The notes beneath the pieces were generated by a model, which worked only from the letters and a program-made list of their open reading frames with translations, had not been told where the DNA came from and did not search any database. Positions 43,661 to 51,422 of a stretch of 64,000 nt of DNA are shown here, in pieces. The position numbers and the translations under genes were made by a program. The DNA lies in contig NZ_JABJRA010000006.1 in the NCBI RefSeq assembly GCF_013155365.1, positions 62,001-126,000 on the forward strand. The letters are read 5' to 3'. The first letter of the stretch is position 1. Each line of letters begins with the position of its first letter. This DNA comes from Nocardioides sp. zg-DK7169 (lineage in GTDB: Bacteria; Actinomycetota; Actinomycetes; Propionibacteriales; Nocardioidaceae).

Positions 43661-44338
43661 CTACAGCTCCAGCTTGTAGCCCAGCCCGCGCACGGTGACC
43701 AGGTAGCGGGGGTCGCTCGGGTCCGGCTCGAGCTTGCTGCGCAGCCGCTTGACGTGGACGTCGAGGGTCTTGGTGTCGCCGACGTAGTCCGAGCCCCACA
43801 CCCGGTCGATCAGCTGGCCGCGGGTGAGCACCCGGCCGGGGTTGCGCAGGAACATCTCCAGCAGCTCGAACTCCTTCAGCGGCAGCCGCTGCTCCTGGCC
43901 GTCCACGGTGACGATGTGGCGCTCGACGTCCATGCGCACCGGCCCGGCCTCCAGCGTGGCCGGGGCGGCCTCGGGCTCCTGGCCGCGGCGCAGGACGGCG
44001 CGGATCCGGGCGACGAGCTCGCGGGGGGAGTACGGCTTGGTGACGTAGTCGTCGGCGCCGAGCTCGAGCCCGACCACCTTGTCGACCTCGTCGTCCTTGG
44101 CGCTGACCATGATCACCGGGACGTTGGAGGTGGCCCGGATCTGGCGGCACACCTCCGTGCCGGGCAGGCCGGGCAGCATCAGGTCGAGCAGCACGATGTC
44201 CGCGCCGTTGCGGTCGAACTCGGTGAGGGCGGCGTGGCCGTCGGCGGCGACCGCGACCTCGAAGCCCTCCTTGCGCAGCATGTAGGCGAGTGCCTCGCTG
44301 TAGCTCTCTTCGTCCTCGACGACGAGTACCCGGCTCAC
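43661..44338 (-). CDS. regX3: Two-component response regulator RegX3
   Basis: A 225-aa OmpR/PhoB-type regulator. The receiver has VLVVEDEESYSEAL with acidic residues 8-10, phospho-acceptor Asp52 in IVLLDLMLPGLPG, the conserved Ser of MVSAKDDEVDKVVGLELGADDYVTKPYSPREL and its Lys. The winged helix ends TKTLDVHVKRLRSKLEPDPSDPRYLVTVRGLGYKLEL. It should bind PHO-box direct repeats under phosphate limitation. GTG overlaps the senX3 stop by four bases. RegX3 is assigned from the pairing with SenX3 and proximity of phoU and gpmA, as in mycobacteria. Confidence 0.93.
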   Translation of the reverse strand: MSRVLVVEDEESYSEALAYMLRKEGFEVAVAADGHAALTEFDRNGADIVLLDLMLPGLPGTEVCRQIRATSNVPVIMVSAKDDEVDKVVGLELGADDYVTKPYSPRELVARIRAVLRRGQEPEAAPATLEAGPVRMDVERHIVTVDGQEQRLPLKEFELLEMFLRNPGRVLTRGQLIDRVWGSDYVGDTKTLDVHVKRLRSKLEPDPSDPRYLVTVRGLGYKLEL

Positions 44339-45483
44339 GGGCGGTCCTCCTGCTTCATCTCGGCACCGAAGTGCTGGGGGAGCGTCAGGGTGAAGGTGGA
44401 GCCCTGGCCCTCGATGGACCACACCCGGACCTCCCCTCCGTGTGTGGCGGCGACGTGCTTGACGATGGACAGGCCGAGCCCGGTGCCGCCGGTGGAGCGG
44501 TGGCGCGCGGGGTCGACACGGTAGAAGCGCTCGAAGATCCGGTCGATCTCGTGCGAGGGGATGCCGATGCCCTGGTCGACGACCGAGACCTCGACGGTGC
44601 CGTCCTCGGTGGCCTTGCGCCCGACGACCACGGAGGAGTCGGGCTCGGAGTAGGCGATGGCGTTGGCGACCAGGTTGGTGACCGCGGCGGTGACCTGCTC
44701 GTGGCTGCCGAAGACCTGCAGGCCCGGCGTACCGCGGGTGTGCACCCGGATGCCGCGGGACTCCGCGTCGATCTTGCTGGTGTCGACCGCGGCGTTGACG
44801 ACGTCGTCGAGGTCGACCACCGACGGCGCCTCGAGCGGGTCGTCGGCCTGGAGGCGGGAGAGCTCGATGATCTGCTGGACCAGCGCGGTGAGCCGATCGC
44901 TCTCGGTGAGCATCCGCGAGGCGAAGCGGACCACGGCCTCGGGGTCGTCGGAGGCCTCGGCGACCGCCTCGGAGAGCAGCCGGATCGCGCCGACCGGCGT
45001 CTTCAGCTCGTGGCTGACGTTGGCGACGAAGTCGCGGCGAACCGCCTCGACGCGCCGCTCGCGGGTGCGGTCCTCGACGAGCGCCAGCACCAGCCGGGGG
45101 CTCAGCGGGGCGACCCGCGCGGTCACGTGCCGTACCGGCGCCCCGCGCCGCTCGATGACCAGCTCGGTGTCGCGGATCTCGCCGTCGCGGCGCACCTGGC
45201 GCACCATCTCGGCGAGGTCGTCGGAGGCCAGTCGGTGCCCGCGCACCAGCCCGAGGGCGTACGCCGGGGCGGAGGCCTTCAGCACCACGTCGGCCTCGTC
45301 GACCACGACCGCGCTGCTGCGCAGCACCGAGAGCACGGTGGCGACGCCCGGCGGGACCAGCGGCTCCTCGGCGGGGGTCACCCGGCGCTGCTGGCGGTCG
45401 CTGATGTGCCAGGCGAGCACGGCGCCTCCGGCGACGATGGCCCCCATGACGGCGGCGAGGAACGCCTGGGTCGTTGGGTCCAC
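44335..45483 (-). CDS. senX3: Sensor histidine kinase SenX3
   Basis: A 382-aa kinase for phosphate-starvation signalling. One N-terminal membrane segment (FLAAVMGAIVAGGAVLAW), a PAS-like region to about residue 145, the H-box DFVANVSHELKTPVGAIRLL with His158, then the ATPase domain: N-box NLVANAIAYS, G1 VVDQGIGIP, F-box IFERFYRVD and G2 GGTGLGLSIVKHV. GTG 45,483 lies 6 bases after TACCCT (45,490-45,495), a probable leaderless promoter. It is divergent from phoU, with PHO-box repeats between. Confidence 0.94.
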   Translation of the reverse strand: MDPTTQAFLAAVMGAIVAGGAVLAWHISDRQQRRVTPAEEPLVPPGVATVLSVLRSSAVVVDEADVVLKASAPAYALGLVRGHRLASDDLAEMVRQVRRDGEIRDTELVIERRGAPVRHVTARVAPLSPRLVLALVEDRTRERRVEAVRRDFVANVSHELKTPVGAIRLLSEAVAEASDDPEAVVRFASRMLTESDRLTALVQQIIELSRLQADDPLEAPSVVDLDDVVNAAVDTSKIDAESRGIRVHTRGTPGLQVFGSHEQVTAAVTNLVANAIAYSEPDSSVVVGRKATEDGTVEVSVVDQGIGIPSHEIDRIFERFYRVDPARHRSTGGTGLGLSIVKHVAATHGGEVRVWSIEGQGSTFTLTLPQHFGAEMKQEDRP

Positions 45484-45542
45484 GGGTCAAGGGTACGGCG
45501 AGCCGCGACCGCCCCGCGCCGCGAACGCCCCGGCTTCGCAAC

Positions 45543-45564
45543 GTTCACCTGTCGTTCACGAGGT
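45543..45564. promoter_or_regulatory. PHO box between senX3 and phoU
   Basis: GTTCACCTGTC (45,543-45,553) and GTTCACGAGGT (45,554-45,564) are 11-bp direct repeats matching the PhoP/RegX3 PHO-box unit of actinomycetes (G-T/G-T-C-A-C-C heads at one helical turn). GTCACCTCCAG at 45,576 keeps the same phase and may be a weaker unit. The box lies about 27 bases upstream of the phoU -10 and about 50 from that of senX3. Confidence 0.7.
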
Positions 45565-45603
45565 CACCCCGAGAGGTCACCTCCAGTGGCTACGGTCGCC
45601 CTC

Positions 45604-46260
45604 ATGCGTGATGTCTTCAACGACCAGCTCGACCAGATGATCGGCGACCTCGCCAGCATCTGCGACGACGTGCGGACCGCGGTGCACGACGCCACCGTGG
45701 CCCTCCTGACCGGGGACGCCGCCGTCGCGGAGCGGGTGATCAGTGCCGACGAGGCGATCGACGCCGCCCGCGAACGGGTGGAGGAGACGGCGTTCTCCCT
45801 CCTGCTGCTCCAGCAGCCGGTCGCCCGCGACCTGCGCACCATCGTGTCCGCGCTGCGGATGGTGAGCGAGCTCGAGCGGATGGGCGACCTCTCGGTGCAC
45901 GTCGCGAAGGTGGCGCGCCTGCGGGTCCCGCACGTCGCGGTCCCCGACGACGTGCGCCCCACCATCGAGCGGATGGCCGAGGTCGCCGAGACGATGGTCA
46001 GCGAGGTACGCCGGGTGATCGCCCGCCGCGACGTCGCCGCCGCCATCGCGCTGGGCCGCGCCGACGAGGAGATGGACCAGCTGCGCCGGCGCAGCTTCAC
46101 CCAGCTGCTCTCCGAGGACTGGCCGCACGGCGTCGAGGCGGCCGTCGACCTGGCCCTGCTGGGCCGCTACTACGAGCGCATCGCCGACCACGCGGTCTCC
46201 ATCGCCCACCGCGTCGTCTTCGTCGTCACCGGTGAGGACCCGCGCTCGGTCGAGGTGTGA
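45604..46260 (+). CDS. phoU: Phosphate signalling protein PhoU
   Basis: A 218-aa all-helical protein with two PhoU repeats: MRDVFNDQLDQMIGDLASICDDV and a long helix with ERMGDLSVHVAKVAR in the first; LGRADEEMDQLRRRSFTQLL and LLGRYYERIADHAVSIAHRVVFVVTGE in the second. The E-R-x-G-D/A-D-H metal-binding pattern is present in both. It links the Pst phosphate importer to SenX3, damping the response when phosphate is sufficient. ATG 45,604 lies 7 bases after TACGGT, so the message may be leaderless. PHO-box units upstream suggest RegX3 control. Confidence 0.95.
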   Translation: MRDVFNDQLDQMIGDLASICDDVRTAVHDATVALLTGDAAVAERVISADEAIDAARERVEETAFSLLLLQQPVARDLRTIVSALRMVSELERMGDLSVHVAKVARLRVPHVAVPDDVRPTIERMAEVAETMVSEVRRVIARRDVAAAIALGRADEEMDQLRRRSFTQLLSEDWPHGVEAAVDLALLGRYYERIADHAVSIAHRVVFVVTGEDPRSVEV

Positions 46261-46313
46261 GCGCGGGGCGGCCCGGAGTGGTCGCTCGACGCGTGGACCA
46301 CCCCGAAATGGCC

Positions 46314-46377
46314 GGTAGTTCATGACGTTAGGGAGTGTGGAGAACGTTATCCACAGTCCCTAACGTCACGAACTACC
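46314..46377. repeat. 64-bp palindromic element, family P64, copy 2
   Basis: Twenty-one-base arms (46,314-46,334 and 46,357-46,377) complementary except one position, then a single G opposite G, a 6-bp TGTGGA/TCCACA stem and loop GAACGTTA. It lies between the convergent phoU and gpmA genes, 53 bases after the phoU stop. Same length and layout as the element at 681. Confidence 0.9.
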
Positions 46378-46413
46378 TCGCGGTGTCGTGCGCGCCCGGA
46401 GAGCGTCGCTGGG

Positions 46414-47157
46414 TCAGCGACCCTGGTTCGCCACCGCCGCGGCGGCCTCGGCGGCCGCCGCGGGGTCGAGGTAGACGCCACCGGGCACCGTCGGGTTCAG
46501 GTCGTCGTCGAGCTCGTAGCGCAGCGGCATGCCGGTGGGGATGTTCAGCCCGGCGATGTCCTCGTCGCTGATGCCGTCGAGGTGCTTGACCAGCGCACGC
46601 AGGCTGTTGCCGTGCGCGGCGATCAGGACGGTGCGGCCGGCGCGCAGGTCGGGGACGACCTCGCTCTCCCAGTACGGCAGGAAGCGCGCGATGACGTCCT
46701 TGAGGCACTCGGTGCGCGGCATCTCGGCGCCGAGGTCGGCGTAGCGCGGGTCGCCGACCTGGGAGTACTCGTCGGCGTCGTCGAGCGGCGGGGGAGGCGT
46801 GTCGAAGGATCGGCGCCAGAGCATGAACTGCTCCTCGCCGTACTGGTCCTTGACCTGCTTCTTGTCCTTGCCCTGGAGCGCGCCGTAGTGGCGCTCGTTG
46901 AGGCGCCAGGAGCGCTTCACCGGGATCCAGTGGCGGTCACAGGCGTCCAGCGCGATCGCGGCGGTGGTGATCGCGCGGCGCTGCAGCGAGGTGTGGACGA
47001 TGTCGGGCAGCAGACCGGCCTCGCGCAGCAGCACGCCGCCGCGCTCGGCCTCGCCGCGACCCTTGTCGGTCAGGGCCACGTCGACCCAGCCGGTGAAGAG
47101 GTTCTTGGCGTTCCACTCGCTCTCGCCGTGGCGCAGCAGGATCAGCGTGGCGGCCAT
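46414..47157 (-). CDS. gpmA: 2,3-bisphosphoglycerate-dependent phosphoglycerate mutase
   Basis: A 247-aa glycolytic enzyme interconverting 3- and 2-phosphoglycerate. [29 protein letters not shown] contains the catalytic His and Arg; [16 protein letters not shown] and [15 protein letters not shown] complete the active site; [15 protein letters not shown] is the typical C-terminal block. Length equals the family norm. ATG shares a base with the stop of the lipoprotein gene. gpm lies beside senX3-regX3 in mycobacteria also, though here phoU and a palindrome separate them. Confidence 0.96.
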   Translation of the reverse strand: MAATLILLRHGESEWNAKNLFTGWVDVALTDKGRGEAERGGVLLREAGLLPDIVHTSLQRRAITTAAIALDACDRHWIPVKRSWRLNERHYGALQGKDKKQVKDQYGEEQFMLWRRSFDTPPPPLDDADEYSQVGDPRYADLGAEMPRTECLKDVIARFLPYWESEVVPDLRAGRTVLIAAHGNSLRALVKHLDGISDEDIAGLNIPTGMPLRYELDDDLNPTVPGGVYLDPAAAAEAAAAVANQGR

Positions 47158-47702
47158 CAGTGCTCGCCCTCGCTGTGCCCGGCCTCCGGGAACTCGCAGG
47201 AGTAGGCCTCGGCCAGCTCCTCGTCGGAGGCGCCGTCCTTGACGGAGGTGTCCGCACCCTCGAAGGCGTCGCAGTTGGTCATGACGGGGATGTCGAGCTC
47301 GACCGTCTCGCCCTGGTCGAACTCCAGCTGCAGGGTGACGTGGCCACCCGCGGCGACGTCGCCGTCGAGGTGGACGTCCTCGTCGGCGAGGTTGACGTAG
47401 CCGCGCGCCGGGATCTCGAGGTTCTGGGGACCCTTGACGTCGACGCCCTCGCCGTTGATCGAGACCAGGGTGCGGGGCTCGTCGGGGTCGTTGTTCGACA
47501 GGCCGGCGACGAAGGTGCCGCGACCGGGCTGGGAGGCGACGACCACGGCGCCGACGACGTCCACGGTCTCGTCGCGGTTGTTGGTGCCGGCGGCCGGGGT
47601 GTAGACCCGGTCGGTCGCGTAGTCGAACCCGCACGAGCTGAGGACGGGGACGGCCAGCACGGTGGCGCTCACGGCGAGTGTGAGCTTGCGGCGCAGGTGC
47701 AT
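47157..47702 (-). CDS. Putative lipoprotein, unknown function
   Basis: A 181-aa exported protein I do not recognise. The N-terminus [20 protein letters not shown] leads to lipobox LSSC, so the mature protein begins at that Cys. The body is beta-rich ([34 protein letters not shown]), resembling small immunoglobulin-like domains of actinobacterial copper-chaperone-type lipoproteins, but the Met/His metal motif of PCuAC is absent. It contains two further Cys residues, in TNCDAF and YSCEFP, which could form a disulfide. Its stop overlaps the gpmA ATG, so both are cotranscribed. Confidence 0.75.
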   Translation of the reverse strand: MHLRRKLTLAVSATVLAVPVLSSCGFDYATDRVYTPAAGTNNRDETVDVVGAVVVASQPGRGTFVAGLSNNDPDEPRTLVSINGEGVDVKGPQNLEIPARGYVNLADEDVHLDGDVAAGGHVTLQLEFDQGETVELDIPVMTNCDAFEGADTSVKDGASDEELAEAYSCEFPEAGHSEGEH

Positions 47703-47799
47703 TCTGATGCCTTCGTGGTCGAGCGGGCAGAACGTCCACAGCCTAGCGCCCGTGAAACCCCCGGCTCGGCCGGGTCGGCCCCCGGCGGACCGGGGTGGT

Positions 47800-48645
47800 T
47801 CAGCGGCTCAGCCCGACCTGCACCCCGGCCACGCACAGACCGCCCAGGACGAGCAGCAGGTAGATCGTGGTGACGGTGAGCAGCCGTGAGGCGCCCAGGC
47901 GCAGGCCCAGGCGCAGCGGCAGCGAGCGCCAGCCGTCGGCGTTGTCCGGCACCAGGCCCCACACGGCGCGCAGCACGTGCACCCCGATCCCCAGGAACGC
48001 CGCGAGGACCACCATCACGGGCTCGGGGGCCGAGCCGGTGTCGGCCCCGCCCCACCCGCCGTAGGAGAGGTACGCCGGGTACAGCGCGAAGGAGGCCGCC
48101 CAGGGCAGCCAGGACAGCAGCCCGCGGCGCAGCGCCAGGTTGCCGACCATGCCGATCGCGAGCGAGGCGAGGTAGCACAGCCCCGCGGTCACCCCCGTGG
48201 CCACCGACAGCGGTACGACGAGGAGCACGGCGCACAGCAGCGCGAACCACGCGGTCCCGGGGTCGAGCAGCCCCTGGGCGATCGGCTTGCCGGGCAGGTC
48301 GTGGCGCCGGTCCCGGTCCCGGTCGACGAGGTCGTTGTGCCAGCCGAGGATGCACTGGCCGACCAGGACGGTCGCGAACACGACGCCCACCTCGCGGCCG
48401 GGTCGTCCGGCGACCGCGGCGGCGAGCGCGACCCCGGCCGCGGTGAGCAGCGCCTGCTTGCCGTGCGCGGCGCGCAGCAGGAGCAGCGGCACCGCGTCGG
48501 CGACCCGGCGCCGGCGCGGCTGCGTCGGGCCTTCGGGGGCGGGTGGGTCGACCGGGAAGGGGAAGGCGGGCGGGACGGGTGCGGGACCGGTGTCGCCCGC
48601 CTCGACCACCGTCGTACGCCGGCGCCAGGGCATGGGTTTCGCCAT
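47800..48645 (-). CDS. UbiA-like membrane prenyltransferase
   Basis: A 281-aa protein with a Pro-rich 45-residue cytoplasmic N-terminus and about eight membrane segments. The first Asp-rich motif is NDLVDRDRD (residues 104-112, N-D-x-x-D-x-x-x-D) followed by RRHDLPGKPIA; the second is reduced to VPDNADGWRSLPLRLG. These bind Mg-diphosphate of a prenyl donor. The acceptor could be a quinone, heme or lipid; SCO6191-type actinobacterial homologues are uncharacterised. GATACT (48,653-48,658) lies 7 bases before the ATG, so a leaderless message is possible. It is divergent from carD. Confidence 0.82.
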   Translation of the reverse strand: MAKPMPWRRRTTVVEAGDTGPAPVPPAFPFPVDPPAPEGPTQPRRRRVADAVPLLLLRAAHGKQALLTAAGVALAAAVAGRPGREVGVVFATVLVGQCILGWHNDLVDRDRDRRHDLPGKPIAQGLLDPGTAWFALLCAVLLVVPLSVATGVTAGLCYLASLAIGMVGNLALRRGLLSWLPWAASFALYPAYLSYGGWGGADTGSAPEPVMVVLAAFLGIGVHVLRAVWGLVPDNADGWRSLPLRLGLRLGASRLLTVTTIYLLLVLGGLCVAGVQVGLSR

Positions 48646-48833
48646 GCCCGGCAGTATCGGTCACGGGGGGTGCGAGGAGGTGTAACTACCGCTTTCACCA
48701 GCGGTTTTCCTGGTTTCGTCCCAACCCACGAGATGGTCTCCACCACACTCCCCAGCGGCCTGTCAAGCCTCCAACTGGGTGCTCTGGTGCCCTGACCTGC
48801 GGAAACGTCTCGGAGGCGGGGGCTGACACGTGT

Positions 48834-48860
48834 TAGACTGGTTCCCTAGGAAGGGGAACC
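48834..48860 (+). promoter_or_regulatory. carD -10 element and start-site palindrome
   Basis: TGTTAGACT holds an extended -10 (TAGACT 48,834-48,839). GGTTCCC (48,840-48,846) and GGGAACC (48,854-48,860) form a 7-bp inverted repeat spanning the expected start site, and its centre plus right arm contains the ribosome site AGGAAGGGG. Because transcription would begin near 48,846 the left arm is mostly untranscribed. The 221-base gap to the UbiA gene also holds ACCGCT/AGCGGT plus TTTT at 48,688-48,708; no gene is seen in it. Confidence 0.5.
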
Positions 48861-48866
48861 TGACAT

Positions 48867-49352
48867 ATGTCTTTCACCGTCGGCGAAACGGTCGTCTATC
48901 CGAATCATGGGGCCGCGGTCATCGAGAACATCGAGACCCGCAAGATCAAGGGAGAGGACCGGGAGTACCTCGTCCTGCGCATCGTTGCGCAGCAGGACTT
49001 GGTCGTCCGTGTCCCGGCCGACAACCTCGACCTCGTCGGGGTTCGCGACGTCGTCGACAAGGAGGGCCTCGACCGCGTGTTCGACGTCCTTCGGGCCGCC
49101 CAGGTCGAGGAGCCGACCAACTGGTCGCGTCGCTACAAGGCGAACCTCGAGAAGCTGCACAGCGGCGACGTCATGAAGGTCGCCGAGGTCGTGCGCGACC
49201 TGTGGCGCCGCGAGCGGGACCGCGGCCTGTCGGCCGGCGAGAAGCGGATGCTGGCCAAGGCGCGCCAGATCCTCGTCTCCGAGCTGGCCCTGGCCGAGCG
49301 GACCAACGAGGACAAGGCCGAGGCCATCCTCGACGAGGTGCTCGCCTCCTGA
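48867..49352 (+). CDS. carD: RNA polymerase-binding transcription factor CarD
   Basis: A 161-aa global regulator that stabilises the open promoter complex. The N-terminal RNAP-interaction domain begins [23 protein letters not shown]; the C-terminal DNA-binding domain has [32 protein letters not shown] with the Trp that wedges at the -10 fork, and ends [21 protein letters not shown]. Length is standard. AGGAAGGGG lies about ten bases before the ATG. It is followed by a strong terminator and then by the block normally holding ispD and ispF. Confidence 0.97.
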   Translation: MSFTVGETVVYPNHGAAVIENIETRKIKGEDREYLVLRIVAQQDLVVRVPADNLDLVGVRDVVDKEGLDRVFDVLRAAQVEEPTNWSRRYKANLEKLHSGDVMKVAEVVRDLWRRERDRGLSAGEKRMLAKARQILVSELALAERTNEDKAEAILDEVLAS

Positions 49353-49390
49353 TCCACCCTGCCTGCTGAGCCGTACGGCGCGGGCACGAC

Positions 49391-49422
49391 GACGGCCCCC
49401 GGGTGCAGACCCGGGGGCCGTC
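49391..49422 (+). terminator. carD terminator
   Basis: GACGGCCCCCGGGT, loop GCAG, ACCCGGGGGCCGTC: a perfect 14-bp stem starting 38 bases after the carD stop. No T-tract. It separates carD from the IspD-like gene, which then needs its own promoter. Confidence 0.85.
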
Positions 49423-49458
49423 GGCGTTCGCGACCGCCGCGCCCCTACGGTGGACGTC

Positions 49459-50067
49459 ATGGGTGAGCTGGACGACGACTGGCGATCCGACGCGCTGCCG
49501 GCGCTCGGGGTGGTGCTCGACGAGGGCCGCGGGGCGCTGCCCTTCACGCTCCTGCACGGCGAGGCCCTCGTGGCCTGCGCCTCGTGGGCGCTCGGCGAGG
49601 CCCAGGTGACCGCGCTCGACCTCGGCACCCCCTGGTGGGCGGTGCAGGAGACCGGGGAGCCGCTGGTGCTCCACGACGTGCTCTGCCCGATGACGCCCGC
49701 GGAGTTCGTCGCCGGCTGCGTGACCCGCGCGGTCGAGGACGACGTGGTCGTCGTGGGCGTGCGCCCGGTCACCGACACCGTGAAGCACGTCGAGTCCGGG
49801 TTCGTCGGCGAGACCGTGGACCGCTCCGGTCTGCTCGCCGTCGTCTCCCCGGTGGTGCTGCCCGCCTCGGTGGTCGCCGCCCTGCCGGACTGGCCGGGCG
49901 ACGACCTGGCCGCCCTCGTCGACACGCTGGCCCGCCACCACACCGTGGTGCCCGTGGAGGCGCCGGCGACGGCGCGGCGGGTGGGTAGCGAGGAGGACGT
50001 GCGCGTGCTGGAGGCGCTGACCCGGCCCGAGGACGGGACCGCCGACCTGCTCGGCGAGCTGCGCTGA
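49459..50067 (+). CDS. Degenerate IspD-like protein (probable pseudoenzyme)
   Basis: A 202-aa protein whose C-terminal two thirds align by eye with IspD: VLHDVLCPMTPAEFV (for HDAARP), VRPVTDTVKHVESGFVGETVDRSGLLAVVSP (for PVTDTIK..V.DR..L.AVQTP), DDLAALVDTLARHHTVVPVEA and SEEDVRVLEAL. The N-terminal CTP-binding loop G-x-G-x-R...K is missing, replaced by LDEGRGALPFTLLHG, and the following segment is shorter, giving 202 residues against about 230. It sits right after carD, the usual actinobacterial ispD position. ATG 49,459 is 7 bases after TACGGT (leaderless). Unlikely to make CDP-methylerythritol; a regulatory or partner role is conceivable. Confidence 0.7.
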   Translation: MGELDDDWRSDALPALGVVLDEGRGALPFTLLHGEALVACASWALGEAQVTALDLGTPWWAVQETGEPLVLHDVLCPMTPAEFVAGCVTRAVEDDVVVVGVRPVTDTVKHVESGFVGETVDRSGLLAVVSPVVLPASVVAALPDWPGDDLAALVDTLARHHTVVPVEAPATARRVGSEEDVRVLEALTRPEDGTADLLGELR

Positions 50068-50091
50068 GGCCGCTCGAGCAGGTCGGGCAGC

Positions 50092-50778
50092 TCAGGCCAG
50101 GAGCGCGGCCGCGAGGGCGACGTCCTCGGGGAAGGTGATCTTGAGGTTGCGCGGCCCGCTCGGCACGGCCGCGATCCGCACGTCGCTGTAGCGCGCGAGG
50201 CAACCCGCGGTGTCGGTCGCCTCGAAGCCGTCGCCGCCCGCCGCGACGTACGACGTGAGCAGCTCGCGCGCCCGGAACGCCTGCGGCGTCTGCACGCCGG
50301 CCAGCTCGCCGGTCACCGCGCGCAGGTCGGTGGTGATGAGCCCGGACAGGGGAGCGACCGGCAGCGCGCCGCCGTGGACCTGCGCCGCGCGGACCACGGC
50401 CTCGAACAGGCCTGCGTCGGCCAGCGGCCGGGCCCCGTCGTGGACGGCGACCACCTCGACCGCCCCGGCCTCGATGTCCGCGGCGAGCACGCGCACCGCG
50501 CTCCACTCCGAGGCGTGCCGGGTGGCGCCGCCGGTGACCACGACGACCTCGCGGTCCTCCAGGTGCGGCCCCACGGCCTCGCTCACCGCCTCCAGCTCGC
50601 CGGGGCGGACCACGAGCACCACGCGGCGTACGCCGGGGAGCTCGAGCGCCGCGCGCAGCGACCAGGCCAGCACCGGGCGCCCGTGCAGCGGCAGCAGGAC
50701 CTTGTTGGTCCCGGCGCCCACCCGGGAGCCGGACCCGGCTCCGAGGACGACGACGGCGGACGCTGGCATGGTGCTCAC
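50092..50778 (-). CDS. ispD: 2-C-methyl-D-erythritol 4-phosphate cytidylyltransferase
   Basis: A 228-aa enzyme of the MEP isoprenoid pathway, forming CDP-methylerythritol from CTP. The intact CTP loop is [21 protein letters not shown] (residues about 11-31, with the catalytic Arg and Lys); [13 protein letters not shown], the [10 protein letters not shown] block, [11 protein letters not shown] and [13 protein letters not shown] are all present. It faces the degenerate IspD-like gene, with 24 bases between stops, and is on the strand opposite to the usual carD-ispD-ispF order. GTG 50,778 is used because TAGCCT lies 8 bases upstream; ATG 50,769 is an alternative. Confidence 0.93.
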   Translation of the reverse strand: MSTMPASAVVVLGAGSGSRVGAGTNKVLLPLHGRPVLAWSLRAALELPGVRRVVLVVRPGELEAVSEAVGPHLEDREVVVVTGGATRHASEWSAVRVLAADIEAGAVEVVAVHDGARPLADAGLFEAVVRAAQVHGGALPVAPLSGLITTDLRAVTGELAGVQTPQAFRARELLTSYVAAGGDGFEATDTAGCLARYSDVRIAAVPSGPRNLKITFPEDVALAAALLA

Positions 50779-50917
50779 GGCCGTCGAGGCTACCGTCCGG
50801 CGGCCCGCGGAGCCGCGCGGCCGGGCCGGCGTCCGCGGTGAGGGTTTTCCTGACCGTTACATGGCGAAACAGGCGTCGAACACGGCGGACCTACGTTCGG
50901 GAGCCGAAGGAGGCCCC

Positions 50918-51025
50918 ATGTGCTCGCTCCCCCCGAACCATCCGCCCCCGTTCCGCGCGCTCGGCGAACCCAGGTGCCGCGAACCCGTCCGCCGACGATC
51001 CCCGGCCCCGGGGCCGCCCCGATGA
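50918..51025 (+). CDS. Possible 35-aa leader peptide upstream of the NirD-like gene
   Basis: ATG 50,918 has AAGGAGG (50,907-50,913) at good spacing, stronger than anything before the NirD-like gene. The frame encodes a Pro/Arg-rich 35-residue peptide starting MCSLPPNHPPP and ends in a TGA (51,023-51,025) that overlaps the NirD ATG (ATGA). This would be a translationally coupled leader. The competing reading is that the same ribosome site serves a GTG at 50,920 giving NirD a 34-residue extension. About 82 percent G/C at third positions for this frame against about 77 percent for the extension does not settle it. Confidence 0.35.
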   Translation: MCSLPPNHPPPFRALGEPRCREPVRRRSPAPGPPR

Positions 51026-51387
51026 CCCCGCCGCGCGTCTCGACCGAGGAGTGGCAGCCGGTGTGCCAGGTCGCCGAGCTGGAGGTCGAGAGGGGGGCGA
51101 CGGCGCTGGTGCACGGCCAGGCCGTCGCCATCTTCCGCACGGGCGACGACCGGATCTACGCGCTCGGCAACCACGACCCGTTCGCGAAGGCCTCGGTGCT
51201 CGCCCGCGGGATCGTGGGCCGGCGCGGGGAGGTGCCGTTCGTGGCCTCCCCGGCCCACCGTCACGCCTTCGACCTGCGCAGCGGCAGGTGCCTGGAGGAC
51301 GCCCACGTCTCCGTCCCGGCGTACGCCGTGAAGGTGGTCGAGGGGGTGGTGCTCGTCGGGTCCCGCAAGCAGGACGACGCGGCCTGA
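51022..51387 (+). CDS. NirD-like small subunit (Rieske-fold) of nitrite reductase type
   Basis: A 121-aa protein with the Rieske_2/NirD fold: CQVAELEVERGATALVHGQAVAIFRTGDDRIYALGNHDPFAKASVLARGIVGRRGEVPFVASPAHRHAFDLRSGRCLED. The Asn-x-Asp-Pro-Phe and SRGIVG-like motifs are typical of NirD, which lacks the Cys-His cluster ligands of true Rieske proteins. In assimilatory nitrite reductase it partners NirB, but no nirB is seen in the window. GTG 50,920 would add 34 low-complexity residues. A siroheme-chelatase-like gene follows 35 bases later, which supports a siroheme-linked role. Confidence 0.75.
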   Translation: MTPPRVSTEEWQPVCQVAELEVERGATALVHGQAVAIFRTGDDRIYALGNHDPFAKASVLARGIVGRRGEVPFVASPAHRHAFDLRSGRCLEDAHVSVPAYAVKVVEGVVLVGSRKQDDAA

Positions 51388-51422
51388 GCGGCCGGAGACG
51401 AGTGCCGGAAAGGAGGGGGAGA

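Noticed and set aside
48688..48708. Small RNA or attenuator hairpin (ACCGCT/AGCGGT followed by TTTT) between the UbiA-like gene and carD
   Set aside because: Only a 6-bp stem, and no promoter or conserved partner is visible; mentioned under the carD promoter but not called as a separate feature.
48840..48860. Ribosome-site-hiding RNA hairpin in the carD leader
   Set aside because: With the -10 at 48,834-48,839 the left arm would not be transcribed; kept only as a DNA palindrome pending start-site mapping.
50856..50870. GlnR box (GTTAC and GAAAC) upstream of the NirD-like gene
   Set aside because: The half sites are 5 bases apart, not the usual 6, and a second pair is not visible; too weak to list although nitrogen control would make sense.
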